From Candidatus Bathyarchaeia archaeon (GTDB taxonomy: Archaea > Thermoproteota > Bathyarchaeia > Bathyarchaeales > Bathyarchaeaceae): a stretch of 64,000 nucleotides of DNA. Below the pieces are notes generated by a model. The model was not told the origin of the DNA. It was given only the letters and a program-made list of their open reading frames with translations, and did not search any database. Positions within the stretch are counted from its first letter, which is position 1, and every line of letters begins with the position of its first letter. The position numbers were made by a program, and so were the translations under genes. Positions 1-8,506 of this stretch are shown here, piece by piece. The stretch lies in NCBI GenBank assembly GCA_035283685.1, contig DATETJ010000002.1, positions 357,362-421,361 on the forward strand, given 5' to 3'.

Positions 1-1097
1 TTAGGCGTCTGCTGCTTAACAAGCGTGCCTTTCAAAGCATCTCGCAACGCTGTCAGCTGCTTCTCAGAAACGCGCTTATCCACCTTCACAGTTGCCCTGT
101 ATCGTTTTTGAGCTTCTTCGCTCCGTTTGAGCTTCCTAACCACGTCTTTGTCTGCAAAATACAGATCGGAGACCTCGACTTTGCCTTTGGCGCCGGCGTT
201 AATCGTCTCCTTCAGGTTCCTCAAGTTGATGAAACGTTTTCGTGGCTTCTTGACTTCGATGACGAAGGGGCGCCCTGAGCCTAGCATGCGGGCGTCGATG
301 TCTTCGCGTCCGGCTCCATGAAAGGCTATGTCCTCTCCTTGGGTCATCTTCAGCGCTGGATAACCTACGATCTCCTCAACCGATTCAGGATACATCTTGC
401 CCGTCCAATTGCAGTTCTTGCAGCCTTTGCCCCTGCAGTTGCTACAGAGCCATCGTGATTGGGGAATGTCGCGTACGAGTTTGCGGTATCGGCCGCCAAT
501 GTGGAGCGGATTAACCTGCAAATAAACATGCCCTGTGAACGGATTGATCAGAACAACTATTTCGGGGCGTTCATACTCGACCTGTTTTCCAGTTGCTTCA
601 GCGATTCTTTTGCCGATGATTCGACTGAATTCGTTGCGCAAGCTTTCTCCATGCTTAACCGTGAATTCGCCTTTGACCTCGTCTTCTCGTTCTTCCACTT
701 CAACAGGAAGTTCAACGCCTACAAGCGTAGTTTTGTATTCATATTCCTTCAACTTGTCCAAGGCGAGAGTTGTCAGTTCTTCAATGGACTCTAAACGTCC
801 TTGACAAAGGTGGCAAGGCTGTGACTCGTTTGCTTTCTTCTTCATTCTTTTGAGGATTTCAGTAGCCATTGCATAGTTGCCGTTGGAAGCCAGAGTTTTC
901 AGTAGCGTGACTCCCTTGTTGTTCTTCATCGTTGCCAGTCGGTGTGCCTTCATTGTTAGAATGAGTTTCAGGGCTTCGCCTCGTTTTTCGTTATCGACGC
1001 CGTAACCCAAGAGTGCGAATTGTCGGCCTAGGCAATGGTTGCATAATGGATGTTTCTCTAACACTTTTTTTGCTGTGTCGAGGATGTCAAGCGTCAA
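1..1097 (-). CDS. pus10: tRNA pseudouridine synthase Pus10 (3' end cut by window edge)
   Basis: Reading the minus strand from a TTG at 1097 gives an open frame of 365 codons that leaves the window at position 1 without a stop, so the C-terminus is missing. Pus10 makes pseudouridine 54/55 in the tRNA T-loop. The N-terminal part has paired cysteines (CNHC near residue 14, later CHLC), as in the Pus10 zinc-binding THUMP-like domain. The middle has a CRGKGCKNCNWTGK block and then GAGREDIDARMLG, the catalytic-loop motif with its aspartate. The TTG is chosen because an in-frame TAA lies 13 codons upstream and no ATG or GTG lies between. It is 28 nt downstream of the srp54 stop codon and is probably co-transcribed with it. 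Confidence 0.9.
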   Translation of the reverse strand, partial: MTLDILDTAKKVLEKHPLCNHCLGRQFALLGYGVDNEKRGEALKLILTMKAHRLATMKNNKGVTLLKTLASNGNYAMATEILKRMKKKANESQPCHLCQGRLESIEELTTLALDKLKEYEYKTTLVGVELPVEVEEREDEVKGEFTVKHGESLRNEFSRIIGKRIAEATGKQVEYERPEIVVLINPFTGHVYLQVNPLHIGGRYRKLVRDIPQSRWLCSNCRGKGCKNCNWTGKMYPESVEEIVGYPALKMTQGEDIAFHGAGREDIDARMLGSGRPFVIEVKKPRKRFINLRNLKETINAGAKGKVEVSDLYFADKDVVRKLKRSEEAQKRYRATVKVDKRVSEKQLTALRDALKGTLVKQQTP

Positions 1098-1125
1098 GAA
1101 CTGCCACTTCTTCTGTGAAGCCTTT

Positions 1126-2475
1126 CTATTCCTTTAGGTCTTTCAACTGTCCCATCGGTATTTGTTTTCCGAAGAATGGGAGGGCGCGTTTTCTGCGCAG
1201 TGTCTTCATCATGCGTTTCATCATGTTGTATTGGTTGAGCAGTTCTTTGACTTCTTTTTCGCTTGTGCCTGATCCTCTTGCCACCCTGTGCACGCGTGAT
1301 GAATTGAACGTCTTCGGGTTTTCTCGCTCCCCAGGCGTCATTGACTGTATGATGACGCGCCATTTTTTGAGGCGGTCTTCCGCCATGTCCATCATGTTGT
1401 CGGGTATGTTATAGGAGAATCCTGGGATCAGTTTTAGCAGTCGTCGGAAGGAGCCCATGCCCTTCATTGCTTCGAACTGCTCAAACATGTCGGTTAGCGT
1501 GAACTTGCCTGACAGAATCTGTTTCATTTTTTTCTTTGGCACTTGAACCTCGGCTTCGCGCACTTTTTCGATGAGGCTCTGCAAGTCACCCATGCCCAGC
1601 AAGCGGCCAACAAAACGAGATGGCACGAAGGGCTCTATATCCTCTACTTTCTCGCCCGTGCTGATGAATTTGATCGGCGCGCCTGTGGCGGTTACGGCTG
1701 AGAGGGCGCCGCCGCCTCTGGCTGAACCATCAAGTTTGGTTACGTAGATTGAGCCTAATGGAGTGGCTTCGTGAAATGCTTTGGCTTGAATTGAGGCTTG
1801 CTGACCAATTGTGCCGTCCAGAACAAGGATGATCTCGTTGGGGTTGAGGGCTTTTTCAAGCATCTTCATTTCTTCAATTAGGCTTTTCTCTTCTTTGTGG
1901 CGTCCAGCCGTGTCAATAATGATAACATCCTTGTCTGCGAAGGTTTTCAATCCTTTCTGCGCTATGTCCACCGGGTTTTTGTTGCTTGTTTCGCCATAGA
2001 TGGGCACGTTGATTCTTGTAGCCAGTTGTTGTAGCTGAGCGAAAGCGCCTGGACGATAAGTGTCAACGCACACAAGTCCGGTCTTCAGTCCTCTTTTCTG
2101 GAAATAGCGGGCAAGTTTGGCTGCGTTTGTGGTTTTGCCTGAACCTTGAATGCCGACAAGCATGAGGACAGTGCGTTTGCCAGGCTCAACCATCAGGGAA
2201 ACAGGCTTCTCGCCTAAGAAGCGGGTTAGCTCCTCATATACGACTTTAATGACGTGTTCATGCCGTGAAACGCCTGGCGGAACCTTCTCTTTCAACGCCC
2301 TGTCCTCGATGTTCTTGGACATTGTGAGGACAAGCTGCACGTTGACGTCAGCCTGAAGTAGGGCGCGTTGTAGGTCTTTGATTAGTTCTTTCACTGTTGC
2401 CTCGTCGACAACTGGTGCTCGGAAAACCTTCTGTATAGCCTCGTATATAGAGGAGCCAAAGCGTTCAAGAGCCAT
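1126..2475 (-). CDS. srp54: Signal recognition particle GTPase SRP54
   Basis: 449 residues, the usual archaeal length. The N domain is residues 1-90. The GTPase G domain has the P-loop GIQGSGKTT at 108-116, [11 protein letters not shown] near 138, DTAGR at 188-192 and TKLDG at 246-250. From about residue 300 follows a methionine-rich M domain that binds 7S RNA and signal peptides, including the basic [10 protein letters not shown] segment. The protein targets ribosome-nascent chains to the membrane through FtsY. The following gene on the same strand is pus10, 28 nt away. The roughly 100 nt upstream hold the likely promoter. Confidence 0.97.
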   Translation of the reverse strand: MALERFGSSIYEAIQKVFRAPVVDEATVKELIKDLQRALLQADVNVQLVLTMSKNIEDRALKEKVPPGVSRHEHVIKVVYEELTRFLGEKPVSLMVEPGKRTVLMLVGIQGSGKTTNAAKLARYFQKRGLKTGLVCVDTYRPGAFAQLQQLATRINVPIYGETSNKNPVDIAQKGLKTFADKDVIIIDTAGRHKEEKSLIEEMKMLEKALNPNEIILVLDGTIGQQASIQAKAFHEATPLGSIYVTKLDGSARGGGALSAVTATGAPIKFISTGEKVEDIEPFVPSRFVGRLLGMGDLQSLIEKVREAEVQVPKKKMKQILSGKFTLTDMFEQFEAMKGMGSFRRLLKLIPGFSYNIPDNMMDMAEDRLKKWRVIIQSMTPGERENPKTFNSSRVHRVARGSGTSEKEVKELLNQYNMMKRMMKTLRRKRALPFFGKQIPMGQLKDLKE

Positions 2476-2614
2476 GGTTTATCTTTCAAACCTAACGGGG
2501 TGGCAGTCTTAAATATGTATCCCAGACCTGCACTGTTCTAAACTGTGATATTAAATTCCTGTGCTTCACATTTAGTCTGTGAGATATAAGACTGAGGAAT
2601 TAGGTGTATCAGCT

Positions 2615-2896
2615 ATGAAAAGGGTTGAACGTGTCGGATTACTGTGCTTGTTGGTCACTCTTCAAGGGTTGACTTTCGCTTATGCATGGAACATACTCGA
2701 TCAAATTGAGAGGGCTCTATGGGATACGAGGATGGATTACAAGGCTCTAGTCTATAGAACAGAAGGGCTCATTATAGATTATGGACTTGACCCTCCATCT
2801 GCTCCAATTTGGATACTATTCGCCTTGGCGATTTCGTTGACAGCAATATTGCTTGTTGACGCAATCAACAACCAAACAGGTCGAGCAAAGACCTAG
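2615..2896 (+). CDS. Small membrane protein, two predicted TM segments
   Basis: A protein of about 93 residues from the ATG at 2615; an ORF extension to 2579 is possible. It has a hydrophobic N-terminal segment (roughly residues 6-26, LLCLLVTLQGLTFAYAW), a polar middle, and a second hydrophobic segment near the C-terminus (IWILFALAISLTAILLV), followed by a short basic tail. The layout suggests two helices with a loop outside or inside the cell. I do not recognise the family. It stands alone, divergent from srp54 and convergent with the next gene. Moderate support: good hydrophobic pattern, no recognised motif. Confidence 0.5.
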   Translation: MKRVERVGLLCLLVTLQGLTFAYAWNILDQIERALWDTRMDYKALVYRTEGLIIDYGLDPPSAPIWILFALAISLTAILLVDAINNQTGRAKT

Positions 2897-2931
2897 CTCT
2901 ACTTCCATCTGTACGCGGATGTAGTTGGATT

Positions 2932-3225
2932 TCAACTTCGTCTTATCCTGTACCGTTCAGGCTTGGTTTCTGGATTTCTCTCGATGATGCGCCTTGCTTC
3001 AAGGTCGAGTTTTACAACTTCAGTGTACCATGGAACGGAGCCATCAAGTTTACCCCTTAAAGCAGCTCCCACACATTTAGTCAAATCAGTGTGCGGCAGT
3101 TCTCTCTTGCCCAGGCAATCCAAAATCGATGCTTTAACCATGTCGTACTTCGCTTTACTAATGCTCCAACCCTTCTTTCCAGAAGGATGCCGAGTCGATA
3201 TTTTCTCTTCGCCCATAGCACTCAC
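2932..3225 (-). CDS. Small hypothetical protein, possibly winged-helix
   Basis: 97 residues, not recognised with certainty. It is basic, with a pattern of helices (KAKYDMVKASILDCLG, then DLTKCVGAALRGKL) followed by WYTEVVKLDLEARRIIER, which would fit a small winged-helix fold of the kind seen in small archaeal DNA-binding proteins. There is no signal peptide or membrane segment. It is preceded by a promoter-like A/T-rich stretch (ctttttaagacc near 3245 on the plus strand). Function is not inferred. Confidence 0.6.
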   Translation of the reverse strand: MSAMGEEKISTRHPSGKKGWSISKAKYDMVKASILDCLGKRELPHTDLTKCVGAALRGKLDGSVPWYTEVVKLDLEARRIIERNPETKPERYRIRRS

Positions 3226-3295
3226 TAAGGAACATACGTCTTATCTTTTTAAGACCTATCCGACAATCAGACACTTCTCATGTGACAAACATTCA

Positions 3296-3335
3296 GGAAG
3301 AAGAAGGCCTTAAGGGTCAGTTGCCTTCTTCTTCC
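3296..3335. repeat. Hairpin repeat A1 (GGAAGAAGAAGGC stem)
   Basis: Perfect 13-bp inverted repeat, GGAAGAAGAAGGC at 3296-3308 and GCCTTCTTCTTCC at 3323-3335, with a 14-nt loop containing CTTAAG. It belongs to a dispersed family with relatives at 30186, 36738, 38268, 39881 and 40186. It lies in the intergenic space between the 97-residue gene and the deoxyhypusine synthase gene. Confidence 0.85.
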
Positions 3336-3352
3336 ACACAATTTTCCAGCTT

Positions 3353-3387
3353 GTTGTTGTTACCAAAGCCATTGAGTCAATAACAAC
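3353..3387. repeat. Hairpin repeat C1 (GTTGTTA stem)
   Basis: GTTGTTA (3356-3362) pairs with TAACAAC (3381-3387) around an 18-nt loop, just after hairpin A1. It resembles the GTTGTTG/CAACAAC hairpins at 29985-30016 and in 38463-38519. It sits immediately downstream of the deoxyhypusine synthase stop codon (gene on the minus strand), so a role in transcript ending is possible but unproven. Confidence 0.6.
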
Positions 3388-3388
3388 T

Positions 3389-4327
3389 TCACTTCTTAAG
3401 CCTCTCGAGCGCAGCTGCAACTATTAGTGGAAACGCTATTGTCGCGTCGCAAATGACTGTCACAGCTTTGCCTTTCGGTTTGACCTTGCCCCAGCTTATG
3501 GCTTCTTCCAAAGAGGCGCCGCTCAATCCGCCTGGCTCAGGTCTGTCCATAGTTATCTGCACGGCAGCGTCCACGCCTTCACGAAAAGTGTTGGCGAATA
3601 AAGCGAAGTGTTTGGGCACGCCGCCGCCTAAAATGATAATCCCAACTTTCTTAGCGTCATACACTTTGTCCATCAGTGCCTTGGTGTCCAGAAATGGGTC
3701 AATGCACAACGTCTTGTCCTGTCCAAACATCCACATCTGGAACCCAGCGATTGAGTCAATAAATGCGGGGCATATGATCGGCACATTCTTCTGGGCAGCC
3801 GCAGCTAAAATCGAGTTCTTGTCCTTGATTCTCTTCCCAATTTCACAGAGCAATTCAGCGCCCGAAATGCGCTTTCTCTTCTCTTCAGGTATGGCTTCCA
3901 CGGTTTGGTTGAGCCATTTTTCCAATGCTTGAAATGCTTTCTGTTCGATGTATATGTCGCCGATGCGCCCAATGTTCTCCTTTCTAAGCCTTCTATCTTC
4001 AGCCTGAAACGAACCAACCAAATGCCTGTAGCCTAAAGCTTCAACCATGTCGTGAACCATGTTGGCTCCAGTGGTAACCAACACGTCCATGTGCTCGTTC
4101 TCGATAAGGTCATGGATGATGCGCCTAAATCCCGCGGGCACTAAAGCGCCTGATAACGTCAAGAACACCGTGTAATCTGAATTCCTGAACATCTCGGTGA
4201 CAAGTTCGCATGCTGCTCCGAGTTTTCCAGCTCCCAAAACCCCGGTAGAATTCATTTGTTCTACTAGATCGTCGACGCTCATTCCCGACTGAAGCCTCAT
4301 GTGTTTGACATTTCTCAATGGTTTCAC
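3389..4327 (-). CDS. dys: Deoxyhypusine synthase
   Basis: 312 residues, the family length. The enzyme uses NAD and spermidine to transfer an aminobutyl group to one lysine of aIF5A, the first step of hypusine formation. The catalytic-lysine block EEAISWGK lies near residues 274-281 and is followed by CDATIAFPLIVAA, as in the family. The NAD-binding region includes LVTTGANMVHDMVEALGYRH near residue 85, and GGGVPKH lies further on. Its substrate aIF5A is encoded next to it at 4410-4805, also on the minus strand and upstream, 82 nt away, so the two are probably one unit. Confidence 0.95.
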   Translation of the reverse strand: MKPLRNVKHMRLQSGMSVDDLVEQMNSTGVLGAGKLGAACELVTEMFRNSDYTVFLTLSGALVPAGFRRIIHDLIENEHMDVLVTTGANMVHDMVEALGYRHLVGSFQAEDRRLRKENIGRIGDIYIEQKAFQALEKWLNQTVEAIPEEKRKRISGAELLCEIGKRIKDKNSILAAAAQKNVPIICPAFIDSIAGFQMWMFGQDKTLCIDPFLDTKALMDKVYDAKKVGIIILGGGVPKHFALFANTFREGVDAAVQITMDRPEPGGLSGASLEEAISWGKVKPKGKAVTVICDATIAFPLIVAAALERLKK

Positions 4328-4409
4328 CGCTTTGCAGTCACAAACAATAACCAGACACGTGAAAATAACTTATCCGTTTGCTTGAGCCTTAGGCAAGAGA
4401 GCCTAAACT

Positions 4410-4805
4410 TTAGGTTTTAGCTCGTTGAATTTTGATTCTTCCCATGATCCGCCAATATTCAACTTCTATGCCGTTCGCCAAGCGACCTTTCAGGTCCTGT
4501 TCCTCAGGCAACGGTGCCTCAAACACTTCATAACCTTCCAAATCCATAAGCTGAACCGCATTGGGCAACAACGCCAGCACCTGCCCACTGCGCTTCTCTA
4601 TCAGTGGCACCTCAACCTGTGAATCTGTAGGCTTGACAAAACTCCGCTTGACTCCGTCAAAAACGCCTAAAGCCACGACTCTTGCCTTGGTTGCGCCATG
4701 CTTTCCAGGCTTGGACTTGGTGTAATCAACGATGCGGCACGGCTCATTGTCAACCATCACATAACTACCGACTTTAATGGCGCCCAGCTCAACAGGTTTG
4801 CTCAA
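4410..4805 (-). CDS. eif5A: Translation factor aIF5A (hypusine-containing)
   Basis: 131 residues. The factor binds stalled ribosomes and eases elongation and termination. The N-terminal SH3-like domain carries the hypusination loop KPGKHGATK, with the modified lysine expected at residue 35. The C-terminal OB-fold follows (residues 70-131). It is adjacent to the modifying enzyme deoxyhypusine synthase downstream on the same strand, and divergent from the NAD kinase gene. Confidence 0.96.
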   Translation of the reverse strand: MSKPVELGAIKVGSYVMVDNEPCRIVDYTKSKPGKHGATKARVVALGVFDGVKRSFVKPTDSQVEVPLIEKRSGQVLALLPNAVQLMDLEGYEVFEAPLPEEQDLKGRLANGIEVEYWRIMGRIKIQRAKT

Positions 4806-4853
4806 CTCAATTCGCCTTCAAGCGGCTTCGTAGACAAGCTTTTACAACAATGA

Positions 4854-4861
4854 TTTTATAG
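4854..4861 (+). promoter_or_regulatory. TATA box for NAD kinase-nob1 operon
   Basis: TTTTATAG at 4854-4861 resembles an archaeal TATA element. A transcription start about 25 nt downstream (near 4885) would place the GTG at 4909, not the GTG at 4861, inside the transcript. This supports the shorter NAD kinase start. Confidence 0.45.
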
Positions 4862-4908
4862 TGTTAATTAACTTATCGCTAAGTATCCCGCTGTTGCGAG
4901 GCACACTC

Positions 4909-5754
4909 GTGTTCCAAACTGTAGGCATCGTCAGTAAGCTCGACCGTAAACAAGCTCTACAGTTAGCTAACGCCATTACAGACGTTTTACACGCTAAGAG
5001 ACTCCATGTTCAACTTGAAACAAACCTCGCAAAACACCTGAAAAAACCCGCCCTAGCCACACCGCTGGAAAAAATGAAAACCGACTTGATAATCACAATC
5101 GGCGGCGACGGCACCATTCTCAGAACCTGCCTCAAACTCCCCAAACCTGAACCCCCTATACTAGCCATCAACATGGGAGCAAGAGGCTTCCTAGCCGAAG
5201 TAGCGCCCAAAGACGCTCTCGCAGCCATAAACCAAACTTTGAAAGGCAAGTACAGGCTAGAACGAACCACGAAACTAGCCTCTTACCTGGGCAAAAAGCG
5301 CTTACCCGACGCTTTAAACGAGGTTTCAATCACTTCGCTGGCGCCCGCGAAACTCCTTAGAATGCGCATATGGAAAAACAGCGAGTTGATCGGAGAATGC
5401 CAATCCGACGGCGCCGTGGTCGCGTCGCAAACAGGCTCCACAGGCTACTCTCTATCAGCAGGTGGACCTGTCATTGATCCGGATGTCTCAGCCTTCGTGT
5501 TTACGCCAATTGCGCCGCTCACGGTATTTCACCCCATTGTTTTCTCAGCAAAATCCACAGTTCATGTTGAACTTCAAAAATCCCGAAAAGCCGTAGTCGT
5601 CATCGACGGCCATTTTCCAATTGAAACAACACCTGAGCTATCACGCGTAACGATTACAAAGTCGGAAAACGAAACATCTTTTATACGGTTTACAGGCGAC
5701 TTTTATCATAGGTTGAAGGGGCGTCTTCTTTTTTCTGAGGGGCGGAGACGGTGA
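4909..5754 (+). CDS. nadK: NAD kinase
   Basis: 281 residues from the GTG at 4909, which has GAGG 7 nt upstream; an in-frame GTG at 4861 would add 16 residues but overlaps the TATA box. The enzyme phosphorylates NAD to NADP. The signature GGDGT is at residues 65-69 and the second conserved block QTGSTGYSLSAGGPV near 180, both as expected for the family. It overlaps the next gene (nob1-like) by 4 nt through GTGA, so the two are translationally coupled. NAD consumption by the neighbouring deoxyhypusine synthase may be coincidental. Confidence 0.93.
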   Translation: MFQTVGIVSKLDRKQALQLANAITDVLHAKRLHVQLETNLAKHLKKPALATPLEKMKTDLIITIGGDGTILRTCLKLPKPEPPILAINMGARGFLAEVAPKDALAAINQTLKGKYRLERTTKLASYLGKKRLPDALNEVSITSLAPAKLLRMRIWKNSELIGECQSDGAVVASQTGSTGYSLSAGGPVIDPDVSAFVFTPIAPLTVFHPIVFSAKSTVHVELQKSRKAVVVIDGHFPIETTPELSRVTITKSENETSFIRFTGDFYHRLKGRLLFSEGRRR

Positions 5755-6296
5755 CATTTCGACGTAGCACGGGCAAAAGGGTCCTTGTCTTAGACACATC
5801 TGCCTTCATCGCTGGATTCGACCCGTTTGCCGTGCGCGACTCCGTGTTCACTGTGCCCGCTGTGAGACAGGAACTCGCATCAAACTCAATGATTTTCACA
5901 AGATTCACGACAGCCGTTGAGAGCGGCAAACTGGAAGTGAAATCGCCTGCCGAAGATTCTCTTAGTGAAGTTGACAAGTCATCTAAAGCTGTTGGCGATG
6001 TACGCTTTCTGTCAGAGGTCGACAAGCAGGTTTTGGCTTTGGCGTCTGAGCTCAAGCATCAAGGCGAGAACCCGTTGGTTGTCACTGACGATTACTCGAT
6101 TCAGAATGTGGCCAATCAAATGGGCTTGGAATTTGCCGCTCTCTTGACTTTTGGAATCCGGCACCGCTTCCACTGGATGATTTACTGCCCTGCCTGCCAC
6201 CGCGAGTACCCAACGGATTCCAAACTGAAAACTTGTGAGACGTGTGGCACAGAGCTGAAGAGAAAACCGTTAAGAAAAACTCCACTGCGAAAATAG
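5751..6296 (+). CDS. nob1: rRNA-maturation endonuclease Nob1 (PIN + zinc ribbon)
   Basis: 181 residues. The N-terminal PIN domain has acidic residues in the family positions: D15 (LDTSAFIAG), E41, D91 and D113/D114 (VVTDDYS). The C-terminal zinc ribbon uses C146, C149, C162 and C165. This architecture is Nob1, which cuts the 3' end of 16S rRNA at site D in small-subunit assembly. The start GTG overlaps the NAD kinase stop. The tail is lysine/arginine-rich (RKPLRKTPLRK), suited to RNA contact. Confidence 0.9.
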   Translation: MTFRRSTGKRVLVLDTSAFIAGFDPFAVRDSVFTVPAVRQELASNSMIFTRFTTAVESGKLEVKSPAEDSLSEVDKSSKAVGDVRFLSEVDKQVLALASELKHQGENPLVVTDDYSIQNVANQMGLEFAALLTFGIRHRFHWMIYCPACHREYPTDSKLKTCETCGTELKRKPLRKTPLRK

Positions 6297-6314
6297 CGAG
6301 AAGCAGGAAGCACC

Positions 6315-6884
6315 TTGACCGAACGCAAAACCGTATATTTCGAAAAACCGGGCAAAGAGAACACCGAAGCCCTATTGAAAGCTGTAAAAGATTACGCTGA
6401 AGCTGCGGGCGTGAAAGACATAGTGGTTGCTTCCACACGGGGTGAAACCGGCGCAGCCGCAGCCAAGTTGCTCAAAGGCTACAACGTAGTTGTGGTCACG
6501 CATAACACTGGTTTTTCGGAACCAGGCGTGCAACAACTGAAAGAGGAATACCGCAGACAAATCATCGAAAACGGAGCCAAGATCTTTACTGGCACACACG
6601 CTTTGAGCAGCGCTGAAAGAGCGGTGCGCAAAGTATTCGGTACTGTGCAGCCGCTTGAGTTGATGGCGAACACCCTGCGGCTGATGGGAGAGGGCACTAA
6701 AGTGTGCGTGGAAATCACGTTGATGGCAGCTGACGCCGGGCTTATCCCTGTTGACAGAGATATCATTGCCGTTGCTGGAACAGGTCAAGGCGCCGACACT
6801 GCCTTGCTTATAAAACCTGCAAATGCAGCCAGATTCTTTGACTTGAGAATAAGGGAGATAATCGCTAAGCCCAGAGACTTCTAA
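6315..6884 (+). CDS. Pyruvate kinase C-terminal (alpha/beta) domain-like protein
   Basis: 189 residues from a TTG at 6315, 18 nt after nob1. The whole protein resembles the stand-alone pyruvate-kinase C-terminal-domain proteins found in archaea: an alternating beta/alpha pattern with VKDIVVASTRGETGAAAAKL, GYNVVVVTHNTGF and GADTALLIKPAN blocks. It lacks the pyruvate kinase barrel, so catalysis of that reaction is not expected and the substrate is unknown. It probably closes the nadK-nob1 operon. Its stop overlaps the stop of the convergent acetyltransferase gene by 4 nt. Confidence 0.75.
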   Translation: MTERKTVYFEKPGKENTEALLKAVKDYAEAAGVKDIVVASTRGETGAAAAKLLKGYNVVVVTHNTGFSEPGVQQLKEEYRRQIIENGAKIFTGTHALSSAERAVRKVFGTVQPLELMANTLRLMGEGTKVCVEITLMAADAGLIPVDRDIIAVAGTGQGADTALLIKPANAARFFDLRIREIIAKPRDF

Positions 6885-7309
6885 ACCTGCCCGCTGTCTC
6901 TCTTGCTAAAATACACGATATCCCTGAGCTCCTTGTAGCCACATTTCCTGAACAGTTGCATCGAGCCCGTGTTGCCCTCTTCAATTAACGCGCAGAATAT
7001 TCTCATACCATGCGTTCGCAGAACTTTTTCAGCTTCGTTGATCAATGCGCTTGCTACTCCTTGTCGTCTGAAGTCGGGGTCTACTGCTAAGCGGTTGATC
7101 CAGCCTCTTCTGCCATCATTCGAAGCGATCACAGCTCCCACCAGCCGATTGCCCTCAAAAGCCCCCATAAAAAAATCTGGATTCTCTTCCATCTGAGCCT
7201 GAATAGCATCCTTTCGGTCTCTTCCCTCAGGCCTGTAAGATAAGCCGGCTTTTTGCCACAATGCTACAATTAGGTCGTGGTCAGAAATGGTCAGATTACG
7301 GGTCTTCAA
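6881..7309 (-). CDS. GNAT-family N-acetyltransferase
   Basis: 142 residues with the GNAT order of motifs: GAVIASNDGRRGWINRLAV (motif D/A strand), then the acetyl-CoA pyrophosphate loop RRQGVASAL near residue 87, and a C-terminal LFRKCGYKE block typical of the B motif. It transfers an acetyl group from acetyl-CoA to an amine; the acceptor is not deducible. It is followed 25 nt upstream by the DUF4443-like gene on the same strand, with which it may share a transcript. Confidence 0.88.
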   Translation of the reverse strand: MKTRNLTISDHDLIVALWQKAGLSYRPEGRDRKDAIQAQMEENPDFFMGAFEGNRLVGAVIASNDGRRGWINRLAVDPDFRRQGVASALINEAEKVLRTHGMRIFCALIEEGNTGSMQLFRKCGYKELRDIVYFSKRDSGQV

Positions 7310-7334
7310 CTGAACAGGCTCCTTTTCTCAGTTC

Positions 7335-7973
7335 TCACGTCTTGGTTCTTTGGGCTTTTAGTGTTTCAAGAGCCGCCGCGATAGCTCCGTATTCAGCTGA
7401 TAGCTTGTCATCTCCGCTTCCAATAACTACCACATCGCTTTCCTCAGGCTTAAGCCCGCACAGCAGGCTTTCACGAATCTTGGGGGCGTTTCTCAAGATG
7501 TCCTCTTTTACCGATGGCATGGTCAAACTGCCGTGCTTGAAAACCAGTGTGGTTGCTCCATGAGCGCCAACCTTTATCGCTGCGTCACGTTGCTCAAGCC
7601 CAGCCCTAACCGCATCCGCCGCGCCTTTGACTCGAACCGCCATGTTGAACGCACTCACTGTGAGTGAGCTTCTGGGAACTTCAACAGCCGCGCTGATTCT
7701 GGATTGCAGGTTGGAAACAAGTCGTTGGCCAGTTGCCGTCAGCACGATGCCTTCGCGTGAGGTTTCTATCAACTTTGCTCTTTCAAGATGCTTGATCAAT
7801 GTGCGCATAGTGCCTTCGCCTAATCCAAGCGTCTTGGCTAGGCTTATTCTGCCAATCGGGCTCTCAGTGCTAATGGTTGCCAGAGCTTTAACTATGTGAG
7901 GTTCGATTAAGTAAGGAGCCTTGCCAGGCGCAATCCTGCCTGCAGCACCCTCTAGGACTTCTAGTAGCTTCAA
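7335..7973 (-). CDS. Winged-helix regulator-like protein (DUF4443 type)
   Basis: 212 residues. The N-terminal half reads as a winged helix (IGRISLAKTLGLGEGTMRTLIKHLERAKLI, about residues 41-70). The C-terminal half contains IKVGAHGATTLVFKHG and SDVVVIGSGDDKLSAEYGAI, as in archaeal DUF4443 proteins; the tail may bind a small ligand. It is likely a DNA-binding regulator. It follows the DUF4430 gene on the same strand (14 nt gap), so it may belong to the same transcript as the ECF transporter component. Target genes unknown. Confidence 0.7.
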   Translation of the reverse strand: MKLLEVLEGAAGRIAPGKAPYLIEPHIVKALATISTESPIGRISLAKTLGLGEGTMRTLIKHLERAKLIETSREGIVLTATGQRLVSNLQSRISAAVEVPRSSLTVSAFNMAVRVKGAADAVRAGLEQRDAAIKVGAHGATTLVFKHGSLTMPSVKEDILRNAPKIRESLLCGLKPEESDVVVIGSGDDKLSAEYGAIAAALETLKAQRTKT

Positions 7974-7987
7974 CTCTGTTTCCTTCT

Positions 7988-8506
7988 CTACTTATTTGAG
8001 AAGGAGTAGGAATAGCTTTCGTAGCGCCAAGCTATGGAATCGCTGGGCTTAAGGATGTATGCGTCTGCTGCCTTCAGCATGTCAGTCCACTTTGAGGATG
8101 TAGCATTCCACCAATACCAAAGCCAAGCTCGCCCCGAAGTTAGGGTCTCAACCACATTGCTTACTCCATCAATTGAAGACACGAAGACACCGTAGGCGCT
8201 TGTCTTGTATTCTACTCTTTTGGTGACTGCTAGTAGGGCTTCGAAAGTGGTTGATCCTGCTATTACCGTCTGGTTGTGCCAGCTCATGGTTCCGTTGCCG
8301 TAGTCCAGCAGGGCATTGACGTTGATTGCTAGAGACTTCAATTCTTCAAAGGTTGCGCGGGTTTCAACGTAAAGTCCATAGTAGTACGCGGTAGCCAACG
8401 TCGCAGTTAACGCCCACACCGCCAACCCCAAAGCCAAGAACGTGAGGGTTCTTCCGCGAAAGTTCAGAAAAAGTTCACCTCCATCCCAACATTTTGTGCA
8501 TTGCAT
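7988..8506 (-). CDS. Membrane-anchored DUF4430 (transcobalamin-like) protein
   Basis: Up to 172 residues. A hydrophobic anchor at about residues 20-42 (LTFLALGLAVWALTATLATAYYYG) is followed by an extracellular part. The C-terminal 70 residues (FVSSIDGVSN, WLWYWWN, ADAYILKPSDSIAWRYE) fit the DUF4430 beta-grasp fold related to the cobalamin-binding domain of transcobalamin. The 5' end overlaps the ECF gene by 32 nt. A strong GGAGGTGA at the end of that gene suggests initiation a little downstream (a CTG near 8467 is the closest candidate), so the true start is uncertain. Proposed role: a surface binding partner of the adjacent ECF component. Confidence 0.7.
   Translation of the reverse strand: MQCTKCWDGGELFLNFRGRTLTFLALGLAVWALTATLATAYYYGLYVETRATFEELKSLAINVNALLDYGNGTMSWHNQTVIAGSTTFEALLAVTKRVEYKTSAYGVFVSSIDGVSNVVETLTSGRAWLWYWWNATSSKWTDMLKAADAYILKPSDSIAWRYESYSYSFSNK

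Noticed and set aside
459..804. Plus-strand ORFs across the first kilobase
   Set aside because: Shadows of the minus-strand pus10 gene, which has clear family motifs.
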